DNA from: Centropus unirufus
Lineage: Eukaryota > Chordata > Aves > Cuculiformes > Centropidae
NCBI GenBank assembly: GCA_013397695.1
Contig: VYZI01000073.1
Span: forward strand, 2,790,837-2,854,836
Length of the DNA: 64,000 nt
Direction of reading: 5' to 3'
The notes under the pieces are model-generated. The model was not told where the DNA came from and did no database searches. It saw only the letters and a list, made by a program, of their open reading frames with translations. Shown one piece after another: positions 10,410 through 22,400 of the stretch. A program made the translations under genes and the position numbers. Within the stretch, counting starts at the first letter, position 1. Every line of letters begins with the position of its first letter.

Positions 10410-13400
10410 GTAGGGAGAGCGGGACGAGCAGCCGTGCGGGACCGGCTCGACGGAGCCGCGGAGCTGCGGCAGCCCTGCCCGGTCGCCCGAGACCGCTTTG
10501 TGGCGGCGGGACCGACGGCGGCTCCAGCCCGGCCGGGCGCGGCTCGGCTCGGCTGGGCAGAGGCTTCCCGGGAAGCGGTGCCGGGGGTCGGATGAGGTTC
10601 TCCCGGCCCTCGCCCGTCCCCATGGACCCTCCGCTCCCTTTTCTCTTGCAGCCAGAGCCTGGTGTCAGGTTGCCCAGAAGTTCACGGGCGGGATCGGGAA
10701 CAAACTCTGCGGTAAGGGCAGGGGCGGCGGCGGGCGCTGCCCCGGGGCGGGGGGCTTGGGGTCCCGGGGCTGATGCCGCGGTGCTGAGGCCGTGTGTCCC
10801 TGTCAAGCCCTGCTCTACGGAGATGCCGAGAAGCCCGTGGACCCCGGCGCCAAGGCAACCCAGGGGGCAGCGGAGCCGCGGCCGACCTGCACCTGCGACA
10901 AAAAGCCCTGCGGCTGCCAGAAAGCGGAGGTGAATTACGCCTTTCTGCACTCAACAGGTAACGGTGCTCCCAGACCACGCCGCATCCCTAAAACCAGCGG
11001 AAAAAAAAAACAAAAACAAAAAACCCAGGGTTTAGTCGGGATGTCGGCGCTGCCTGCGGTGCGCGGCGGCTCCGCGCCCCCAGCCCCTCCTGCCCACTTG
11101 TCAGACCCGCCGGATAAAACCCCAAGCCTCAAACAAAAACATGACCATGGGGAAAAAAAAAAAAGAAGCAATAAAATCCCGGCGTACTGGAGCCTGCACG
11201 TTGCTCTTTCTAAGGAATACTGACAGCAGCGACCTTCTCGTTGAAGTCCCTGCGATGTAATTGGGGTTGGGGGCGAGGAGGGAGAAGAGCGCTCTCTTAC
11301 TGGTTTGCTTTAATTCAAGGTGTTTTTGCACTTCATCTTTTCTGACCTTGGAGGTAGCGGCTCCGCTACCGAACAGCCCCTCGCAGAAACGCTCCCGTTC
11401 GCACGGCGGCGTGCGGTGAGCGCTGCACCCCGGCCCCGCTGCTCCCGTCCGACCGCTCCCGGCTTGCCCCAAGTTAGGAGTAGGGGGTCCGCTGCGGCTT
11501 GGCTCTTGGTTGGAAAAAAGATGTCAGTGTAAGCGCTGAGAGACCGCGCAGCACCGCCGAGGGGAAAGGAATAAAATCATCAGGTTACTTTGATGCGATG
11601 GTCACTATGGGAGTATTTAATTCCAAGGCAAATGGCAGTTTTTAGGGTGCTTCTTATAGCATTTGTTTCCCAGTCTTTCTTTTTCCCGAGATTCGTTTTC
11701 CATTTTTTCTTGTTTCCCTGCTGTCTCTTATTGTCTTAAAAAAAGATCGGTAATACACTGTGGGCAAAATCTCCTGGTTTAGATAGGAAATCAAAACTTC
11801 ACTGTGTTTCTCAGAATATTCTGTAAAATACAGCCTTACCAATTTGCAGATTAAATGAAAACAAAATCTATTTTTTTAACACAATGAAAAGATTTTCTGA
11901 ATGTAAATGGGAGAAGCCTTTGTCCAAAATGAGTGCATAGGGTCATAAAACGAAGTTAACTTTTCATTTCTCCATTCCCAGATCTTCTGCCGGCATGCAA
12001 CGGAGAAATAACAACTATGTCTTTCCTCCAAGACGTTGTGGACATTTTACTTCAGTATGTGGTGAAAAGTTTTGATAGATCTACAAAAGTTATTGATTTC
12101 CATTACCCAAATGAGCTGCTCCAGGAATATAACTGGGAACTGGCAGAGCAGCCACAGACCTTGGAAGAAATTTTATTGAACTGCAGAACAACTCTGAAGT
12201 ACGCAATTAAAACAGGTAATAGCTACGCTCATTTTCTACCCCGTGTGGTCGCATCCATTGATTAAAGGTGCTATTCCATTTTATCTTGAAACGTTAAAGC
12301 AGTGACTGGGTTTCGTCACTTCCAAGCAGTTTTATAGCCGAGACAGAAACCGTTTTCCTAAACGATAAAATCCTCCCGCAGCTCCGTCTCCGTGGCTGGC
12401 AGCGCAGCGTCGCTCGCCCTTTCTGGTGTAAAACCAACGCTCCTCTGCGTCGGAGCAGCCTTTCCAGCACCTTCACGACTTTCGTCCCCTCCTTTCCATC
12501 CGTTCCACAGGCGGTGGCCCGAGGATTGCCCCCGGCTCTCTTCGGAGCGGGGCGCGCCGGGCTGGGGGGCAGCAGGGCGGGCGGGGGCAGAAGGGAGCAG
12601 CCCGTGTAAAGCCAAAATCACAGTAACCATCCCGTGGGGCTCAGAGCGGTCCTTGGCCGTGCGTCTCCCCTCACCTGCAGGACGTAAAAATACAGGAGAA
12701 CTTGGCAGAACTGCCCATGGGAGTATTGGGGGATTTATTATTTTTTTCCCCGCCTTTAGGCTCAAGCAATGAAAACAAAGCCCGAATTGTTCTAAGAGCC
12801 TTTTGGTGGTGGTGGTCACGGGGAGGGCAGGGATGAGTTGACTCCTGCCTGGCTGGGACGCCCCCCCTTGGTCGTGTCCCCGGGGAGGGACGGGGATGGG
12901 GGCGCCCCCGGCTCCGCGTACGGGGCCACCTTAAACAGCGGCGGAGCGGACAAAAAAGCGGAGCTGCAATTACGGCTGTGATTGAGAAATAATATGGAGT
13001 GCAGGGAGCTCTTAGCGGGGATTTGAATTGCCGAGAAATTGCTTAAAAAATAAATGCGTAGCAATTACTGAAGGAGACAAAAGGCTGGTTTGTGGCTGGA
13101 GGTGGGAACAAGAAAGGGGTATTGTCACCTTTTGGGAACCGAACAGGCTGATTTCAGTAAAGATAACGGGGGATCTGTGTCATTTTCGTTTAGAGGTGGA
13201 AACGGTGGGCTGAATGGTTTTAATGCACGAGTCGGGTGCTGCCAAGGCGTCTGTAAAATATTAGAATAAATAGTTAAATGATGTCCAGAGGAATAAATTC
13301 GATCAGTCCAGTGATCCATGTGACGTGTCTAGGTAGGGCATAGGGAGCATATTTTCAGAGAATCCTATGAAACACAGAATCTGTGAATCCAGGAAACAGA

Positions 13401-16400
13401 AAAAGAGGGGCTTCTTGCTCATCTTTTTTTTCTCGTAGCCTGTTTCATGCAGTAGACCGATTTCATCTTGTGCATCCAAAAGAAGACCTTTTAAAACGAT
13501 GTTGCCATTTGTCTTCCTCCCCAGTACACATGTCAAGCTTTCCCTTGGCTTTTTTTGTTTCCGTGAAAATCCTGTTTTCAAGGTCTGAGGACCAGTGCTG
13601 GGAGGTTGTGTGTGATGTGATGGCATGGTGAGGTTCACCCACGGGGCTGGAGGTTGTGGAGCCGCTTCAGTGTGCTGCCACTGCTCCTCAGCATCCCAGG
13701 AGTTCTCCCCAGCCTCCCACAAAAAGGGTGGCAATGGCACCCGAAGCCCTTCAGTCTGTGTTTCAGAGCTGAACACTTGAATTGCCCCCAGCGAGAGGCC
13801 AGTGTGGTGAGGTTTGGGGGTGGGGGCGGTGTCTGCCTCAGCTCCTGCTGCAGGAGCCCTTCAGACACAGACCCTTCTCGGCTGGGGTGCGCAGGGAGGG
13901 GTTGGGCTGAGTTTGGCTGCAGGGGCTGGAAAGGCAGATTGGAAAATAAATTGTATTGCTTAGATTAACCTCACAGCTGGATCCCCGAGTCCCAGCACTC
14001 ATTCCCGGTTGGGACTTGAGGGGCTGAGTGTCTGATTTTTCAGCTGAGGGGTGGATGTGGGATGCTCCCAGGTGTTGTCCATGTGCTGCAGCTCTCTGGG
14101 GTGCCTGGAGGAGCCACCCTGTGCTTTCTGCCCTCTCCCCAGCTCCAACCATTCACCCCAGAGAGAATTTCAGCCCAGAGAATATAAAAGACAGCATTTG
14201 CAAATGTGGGGAAAGATGGATAGGAAATTCAGTTCCTGTGCCATTCTCACAGGGAAAATCAAAATGTGAGCAGAGAAGTGAGGTGGGAAAAAAAAATGGC
14301 TTGCAAACCCCAGGAAGGGTGTGAGGAGGTGGCACTGGTCCAGGCTTTTCCTGGCAGGCCCTGATGCTGATAGCAGTCCCCACACGCAGTGGGGCTGTGA
14401 GAAAGGCCAAATGTAGTGCTGCTGACTGTACCTTCATTTGTGCTGTCCAGCTTTGCCTGGCTGGCCTTTGTCTTCTCTTCGAAGGCTGCGAAGGCTGCAC
14501 GCTAATGCTAGAGCACATCTGCGTCTGAAACAAAGCGCAAGCGGGAGTGTGTTTGTGAGGAGCTGTGTGGTGTGAAGGCTTGTCCTCGGCAGGGAAAGCC
14601 TGTCCCTGACTGGTCTAGAGCCTCAGCCCCTGCCTTTTGCCCATCCTCTCCTGATTTACTGAGATATGCATAAAGATGTTGTATATTGCTAAACCATCCA
14701 GAATCTATTTTCACATTTCCCCCTTCCTTGCCACCCTGTCAGTCTCTTCTCCAGTCACCTCTTTGTTTGGTGACAGCCACGACAAAGGATGTGCGTTTCA
14801 GGCAGACACTCCCTGGGGAGAGGTTTTTGAGCATCTCTTGCCAACTCTTCTTACCTGGTGGAAGACAGGCTGGTGGAGCCTGTATTTTAAACCAGCTCCT
14901 GCTCTGCCTCTACTAAGGTCCCTGTGGAAGCACAACGCTTTTTTTTCCCACCTTGCTTCTCTGCTCTGCAGCTGCCATGACCCCTGCCCGCAGCCGACCC
15001 CATCCTACAGCGATTTCCAAAGCAAGAGGCATGCTGTGAGGTTTCCTTGAAGAAACAAGCAGTGACAACAGGGCTGTTGCCTGGGGCTGGGTACGGGCCT
15101 GACGGAGAGCCACCAAGACACTGCAGCTGCAAATACGTATTCTGCTATTCCCCAGCTTTTCAGTGTGGATTTATTTCCAAAGCAGGAATTTATCTGGCCC
15201 CTTTGAGCCTTCCTGTGGCCCAGATTCACCAAATGCTTTCAGGTCCTGATTTTCTGGCTGAATTTGGGAATCCGCTCAGAGCCTGGCTGTGGGATTGAAC
15301 CCAATCTATAAATACCAAATATATACTCTCCATAAAATACTCTCCATAAAATGTGTCATTTGGAAGGTGCATGCTCATGGCATGGGGTCCCCATGGCTCT
15401 GACAGTGTGTGGGGTGCACATGTGCCCCAGGCTCCCCTACCCTGCTTCAGAGTGTGCAGACCCAGGGCCAGATCCTGTTCATCCTGCTGGATCTCAGCAG
15501 TGTCCCTCAGTGCCTGAGGGGCTTTGCCCACCTGTCTTGGGCAGTGTGGAGCAGGAGGGAAGGTGGCAGTTCCTATCTCATGAGCAGGGATCCCTGCAAA
15601 ACACGACCAGGCTGTATGGCAGTGGCATGGGGCTTGTCTCAGGCTAAGGGAGCTGGATTTTGCATGCGTGTGTCCCAGCTCCTTGTCCCCTGCTCTGGTT
15701 GCCTGTGCAGCACAATCCGCCTTTGTGTGTGCAGGGTGGGAGCTGGGGAGCAATTCTCCGTGCTGTTCTGCCAGCCATGTGTCCGTGCCTGATAAGAGTC
15801 CTCAGGAGACTGGAGACACGTTTTCTCTTGGTGCTGGGTCTGCATTTCCTCCATCATCTTGCTCTGTCTTTTGATTCCTGTGATGGCAGTAACAGTACGT
15901 CATCCGTGGGTCAGGACAGGTGTTTTCCAAGCAGAGTCGGCAGCATTTAAGTAATTATAAACCATCTGTAATTTGTATTGGTAATTATGCCACTTAGCAA
16001 GGGCTTGCAGAGAACTAGTAAAAACTGAGTTTTAATGGTTCTTGGGTTTAATGGCTCTAGGCATGTTTTAAGAAAAATCTCTAATAGGATCTTGGAAAAA
16101 ATCAGGAGCCAATTAGTTTAACCAGGTAAATGGACTCTCAGCTCACTGAGCATATTCTCGTGTATCGTTCTGCTGGGACAGCAGCGCTGGTTTGCATGGG
16201 GTTTGTTTAAAACCACAATTGCGAGCGGCCACATTATTTGTAATGGCACTCTGACAGGGAAGAAATGACAAGGACCGCCACCTTCCCTGCCATCTTCGTA
16301 CAATCACCAGCCTTTGAATCATGTGCAGGGCAGTCACCAAAATGTTCCATTTTCTCATTTTACTCTGTCTATTATAATCATTAGCCATTCATCACTGATG

Positions 16401-19400
16401 TTCCGTGTACTGGCGAGATCTTCAGATGGTGCTCGTGTGTGCCTTTCAAACCTAGCCAGGCAAAAACACATCCAATAATAATATGTGACACGCTAATGGG
16501 AGCAAACAGCTATTTTTGTAAAGTAGCAATGTGCTGATTTTGAAGGCATATTGAGAGAATAATGGGGAATGCTGGAATTCATTATTCTGCATTCAGTGTA
16601 ATTACTCTGATTTTACTGAGTTTGGAATGAGAAAGAAGAGAAATCCTGCCTTTTTTAAGACACGCGTATATTGTCGTTTGCTTTGTTTCGTACCTTGAAA
16701 GCACTTCCTTTTCTATAGAAATACAGAGGTAAATATGCTGTTCAGTACTGAATAGTTTCATTCAGAGTTATCAGCCTTTTGACAGCATTTTCCATCTTAT
16801 ACAGGGCACCCTAGATATTTTAATCAACTTTCAACTGGATTGGACATGGTTGGATTGGCAGCAGACTGGCTGACATCAGCAGCAAACACTAATATGTAAG
16901 TAGCAGATTTTTTTCCATAACAAAATCTAATAGGAGTTTACAGTTATACTCTAGAATATTAGCTGCTGTAGCTGAATGAAAGAATATTTTTATATTAAGG
17001 TTGCTGGGAAGAAAATTGTCTGCTTTTTAAATGGTTGCTATAGCTATTTACACAAAGACTTCCAACATTGTCCTGTAGGCTGTCTTTTATATTTTTTTTA
17101 TAAAAAATAGTATGATGTTGGTTTTGCTACCCCCTCTCAAAAAATATACAGAAAAAAAAATTATCATTTTGCATGCATAATCATGTAAAATAAAAGGTGT
17201 TCTAAGTGAACAGTTGCATTCATTTAGAGGGGTTATGTACAATCCATTCTCAGAGCAGTTAGAGCCATTTCTTTCTGTAAGAAAGATGCAGAATTTTTAG
17301 TAGGATTGTTTGGGTTTTTTTACTTTGGGACTAGGAAGTATTTTGGTGCACTTGCTTAACTTACGCCCTGTCTCATCATCTAGAAGGGGACAGCTAATTT
17401 ATATGCTTTTAGAGATGCACCCAGGTTTTTGCAAGGCAAAGGTCTGGCTCTGCCCAGAAGCTCTTGAATACAGGGAAAAACCTTGAGTCAAGAAAAGTGG
17501 GCAAGTTTTGTTTCACTAAAATGGGTGGACATAGCCTCAAGTGCTCTCAACATTTCTCTTTCTAGACATCTGACATCAAATCAGAGGGAAGATTATCAAA
17601 AGTTTTGTAAAATAGAGCTCTGCCTAGTGCAAGATATATTGTAGCTATGTTGTAATGTAATATTGGAAAGAGATGTGTTAGTGTTGTAGATAAAAGCATT
17701 AAATATGGACATTACTACATTTCAGGTTCACCTATGAAATTGCTCCAGTGTTTGTACTTTTGGAATATGTCACACTAAGGAAAATGAGAGAGATGATTGG
17801 CTGGCCAGGGGGCTCTGGAGATGGGATATTTTCACCTGGTACATGATATTTCAAGCTTTCTTTGTTTTTCCGACTATGCTATATGACATTCCCCTGTAGT
17901 CAAAGAGTAAACGTAGTTAAATATGCATGTTCAAGAGGACACCTGCCAATAACCACCAGTGGCCTCTTTGAGATAAAGTATTGCATGTTTATGAATTTTA
18001 GGGATGTGATCATGAGGGTCTGTTTGAGTAAATTGCGCTCTATTATGAGCAGCTGTAATGGCACATGGGAAACATAATCAGAAGAGACATTTGCCTTGTA
18101 ATTTTGCTTTTCCCTCGCTTTATGGATTACTTGAAAGATTACTGTATTAATAACGGAGGGAAGAAATACAACAATGCTCTCCCATCACTGCAGGGGAAAT
18201 TGGAGCAAAAAGGAAAGATGTAGCATCCCTTTAAGTAATTTTAGGGGAGCTGATATGATCCTGGCCACATTACTATATGCAGTTAGCTTTCCTTGTGCAA
18301 GCTGGTCTGTTGAGCTCAGTGGGAGTACTTGGTTGGCTGGTTAATCTGAGTGCTTAAAGGCTCAGAAAACCCCGTTCCTTCAGGGCAAGTCAATAATGCA
18401 AAAAAACGAGTGTGATTAACTGTAGAGAAACCATTGACTCTGACAAACACTACATTGTTAAGGCTTCTTTTTTAAAAAATAATTCAGTTTAGTTTTTTGG
18501 TTTGTACTCTGTCACCTATCTATTTTACTGTGGAATTTCATTCCTAAAAACTTTGGCATATCTATCTCCCCAAACTGCAAAAAAAAATCAAAAGAATTTC
18601 CTTTGAGCATAGCATTTTGGCCTGTCAAAAAGAACGGACTGATAGCTGGTGGGGCGCAACCCCTTTTGGAGAGAAAGTTCATCAGCCTAATGGAGAGGGA
18701 AAGAGTTTTTGGACTATTGAGCAAAGGAAAACCCTCAGTGGTAGCCTAAGATGTTCACCTCTCTGAGGGCACGAATGGTAAAGTTCATGCTGTGCAGAAG
18801 ATGAGACAAGGCTCCTCTGCAGCTTCTCACATCTGAAAGCACACGTGGGAAGTGGTGTGGAAGTCTTGACCTGGGCTTTTCCACACAGATGGAGAAAAAG
18901 ATAAGAAGATTTTCCATTAATTCTTGTTGAATTCTTAGTTAAAAAAGCACTGAGAGCAAAAGCTCTGACAACTTTTACTGCAGTGCTTAGAGGTCGCGAC
19001 CTCCATCACACTGAGCAGCTTCTAACCATGTGTCGTAAGCTCAGGGCATCAGCAAAAGATTTTCAAACTGGACAGTGGTTGGTTGCTGTCCAGTCCCTGG
19101 CCTGACTCAGTAGGACTTGGTCCTTGGTTGCCCACCTTGCAGGCTTGGGCTGCAGTAGCCCGGGACCTAAGAGGGGAGAGAAGAGCAATAGCAATGCTGC
19201 TCAGTCACATCTGGTGGGCAGAGTCTGGTGGGGCTGAAAGGCTCAGTGCATGCACCAGATCTGCCCGTGCCTGGAAAACTGGTTGAGACAGTGCAAGGCA
19301 GGAAAGACGAATGCCTCAGGAGGAAATGCCCTCCCTCCCATGTCAGGGAGAGGTCCCTGCCTGACCTGGGGACCACTCCTTCTGCAGCCCACTCCATCTC

Positions 19401-22400
19401 GCTGAAAGCTGCACGGGGAGGGGCTCTCTGACACACATGAACCTGCAGTGCTGCCCCCTCTCATCTTTTCTTTCTCTGCAATTTCTGGTTTGTGCAGACT
19501 GCATCTTTCCAATTCGCTCTCTTAAGGCAGCAGTGCCCACTGTGAGGCTTCTGCTCTTTTGGGCAGCAATCAAAATCAGCTCTATGTTGTCTTCTCATTT
19601 CAAACCATCGTGGTTTCAGCTGAAGACCTTACTGTTTTGAAGAAAAGTTTCTTGGTCTCCACAGATGCTGGAATGAAATATACAGTATCAATATATGGAA
19701 AGCATAGAGGCCTGATTAGGTTCTCCAAATTTCATAGGTGTGTTTTGTTACCTGCAATTAACTGTGGCTGTAAACACAGCTGCAAAATTAAAGGTGGAAT
19801 GCAAACTTATTAATAAGCTTTAGGTTGAATGGCTAGGTAATAAATACTAATAGGAAACCCTGATATTGAAGAAACTTAATGCTTCAGACTTGATTCTTTT
19901 GACACTGAGCCAATGACTTTGGACAAGATAGGCTGAATTTCTTCAACTTGACAATCTTAATTTAGTCACCTTAATCATCAACCGTAGCTGTTACATGACA
20001 CCTGCATTTTCTAGGGACAGGTGCCCAAGCACTTCCTCTGAATTTCTCCATTTCTTGTTTTGTCATTTTTGAAAAGTGATGTAGAAGTATGTTCAAGCCT
20101 CTCAAGATGGTTGAAAGAGGAAGAGAAACCTTGATCTGTACTGAGCCCCATGCCAGTGATGCTGTCCCTCTGTGTCATTTTTCCTTGGATTCACAGGAGG
20201 ACCAGTGAGGTCAGGGACAGCCCAGAGCAGGGGCAGTCTCACTGCAAGAGCAGAGCTAGGACACCGATAATGAATGATGGGCACAGTTTCTGGTGTGCTG
20301 TGGAGCACTGTATGTGTCTTCCGTGGGATAAAAGTCAAAACTATGTTAAATTTACCAGCACGAATACCGTGCTAGTGGACGTGGTACAACACTGCTGCTT
20401 TCAGCAGAGCTACCTTGGTCTGCTTAAAGGGTAGATTTTATCTTGTCTCACTTTGGCTGTCCAAGCATTAGGTGTCTACCCAGGGCTAGTTGCAGCAGCT
20501 CCCATTTGTTCAAGGGAGAGGGGTGGCTGCACTTGCAGGGCAAATGGTCCCATCTATCACAAGCAGCTATCTTAGGAAGAGCTGAACCATCCTCTGCAAG
20601 TTCCTGTCTTGTGCTCTTTGCTCCATTTTTAGCTGGATGAAAGTTGGGTTAGCTGAACTCTACCTCAGCTGAACTCTGATCATGATCAATATACACCTTT
20701 GCTTTATATAAATACACGTGCATAAAAATCAACGTATACTCAATCTGTATATATAGAGTATATCATACATACAGGAGGAAAATGGCACATATGCATGTCT
20801 GTGTGTGTTTATGTGCATACATACGTAGAAGTACTCTGACTCTGCCACAGGTTCTGCATTATATTCCCATAGTGCTCATGCAGCATTAACGTAAAACCAA
20901 ATGTTTGCCTGTAGATACAGAGGCCAATCTGGTAAAAATCTCAGCAAGGAAAAACAAAGTGCTCATTTTTAATTTATGCATTGATAATTGAAATACTAGA
21001 ATAGCATACTACAGAGTTGTTTTATACTTATCTTGAAGGGGTTAAAATACTGACCTTGAAGCAGGTATTTGAAGTCAGTGAACACCAGGGATTTTAAGGA
21101 TAGCATTAGACATCTGACCTTTTCCCCTTGCTGCCATCAGGGGACAAATAAAAGTATTTGTTAGAATGATTGTTTTTCCTTTCTTTTCCATTCCTTCACT
21201 CTAGTTATTCAGTAAATTATTGGAACATGCTATGTGAGTTTCCTTAGAGATGGAAGATGAAAAACCACCCTAATTTGGGAGGGGAGAGCACAGTTTAGTT
21301 TGAACTTGGAAGCCATATAGGAAGTTGCCTTGTGGTGGCTTTGGCTTGGGAGGTGAAAGAGAGGGGGGATTATGTGCTGATGGTGTATGAAAAGATAATA
21401 TGGGGGACTAAAGGAGAAATTGTAACAAAAAAAATAAGGATGAAAGCCAATCCCTATAATTTTTGGCAGCAGTACTTTTTGCATAAATTGTTAGTTAGGT
21501 GTAGTAGATCCTGTTATTACACAACCCAACTGTGAGGGGCATCAGGAGGAAGAGTCAGCCCTTAGGCAGAAACATTAACATTAGAGTTAGAAATACTGTA
21601 AGAAAAACTGTAGCAAGATTTGTCGTTTGTTCTGCAATAATATTACAATGCATAGAAAAAGTAACAGTATATTACTGTGGACTCCAGGTGGTGCCATATC
21701 TAACATGTATGCTATGTTGATTGCACGTTTCAAGATGTTCCCAGAAGTTAAAGAAAAAGGAATGGCAGCTATTCCCAGACTGGTTGCCTTCACATCAGAA
21801 CATGTATGTGTTTCTGTTTTTTTCTTATTTGTTACTTCTGCTTGTATGATTGTATGATGAAGAAAGTAAGTGAATGGGAATTTGTAGCAGATTGTCTTCA
21901 TTTGTGTTATCTCTTCACTGGGAATAAAAAAAAATGGGAAGACACTGGCTTTTTTATGCATACAAAGATGAGCCGTGTTATAAACCAGCTTTTTCTGTGG
22001 CTGAAACCCAGGGAGAGCAGAATCTACATGCCATTGCTGTTTTTTTGCTCGCACTTGTGTGTGTGTAAATGTTGATGTTAATGGTAAGAACCACATCAAA
22101 CAGGGGGTGTGTAGCATCTGGCTTCTGCAAATTCTGCCAGGAGTGTCTTTTGTTCAAGTCACTCTGAGAGTACAGAATCACCGTGAATCAAAATGTTTCT
22201 AGCTGAAAACCACTCCTGTGTAATTTAATGAGAGGGTGATAACAGAGGTGATGACAGTAGTAGAGAAATGCTCTGTGTGTGCGTACAGCAGAGCAGCTAT
22301 ACAGGGGGGAACTCGGCTTTCCTGTGGATTTCTGTCAGCAAGCAAGTGCTTCAGCCCACCAGGGCTTGTCACAGGCACTGCTGGGGTCTGGTAGTGCAAG

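Larger units (their letters stand above)
9380..11100. promoter_or_regulatory. CpG island covering the GAD2 promoter and exons 1-3
   Basis: About 1.7 kb with very high GC and many unsuppressed CpG dinucleotides. It contrasts sharply with the AT-rich flanks and is interrupted by 17 N at 9798-9814. It spans the presumed transcription start, the 5' UTR and the first three GAD2 coding exons. GC-box-like CCCGCCCC tracts occur upstream of the ATG. The many long open frames on both strands here result from the lack of AT-rich stop codons, not from genes. Promoter assignment is inference from position and composition. Confidence 0.8.

Noticed and set aside
9245..10950. Long overlapping open frames on both strands (up to 387 codons) in the CpG island
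   Set aside because: They are caused by the scarcity of AT-rich stop codons in very GC-rich DNA, overlap each other and the true GAD2 exons, and several run through the N gap.
13303..13776. 157-codon minus-strand frame in GAD2 intron 4
   Set aside because: Located in moderately GC-rich intron near the second CpG block; no domain and no splice context.
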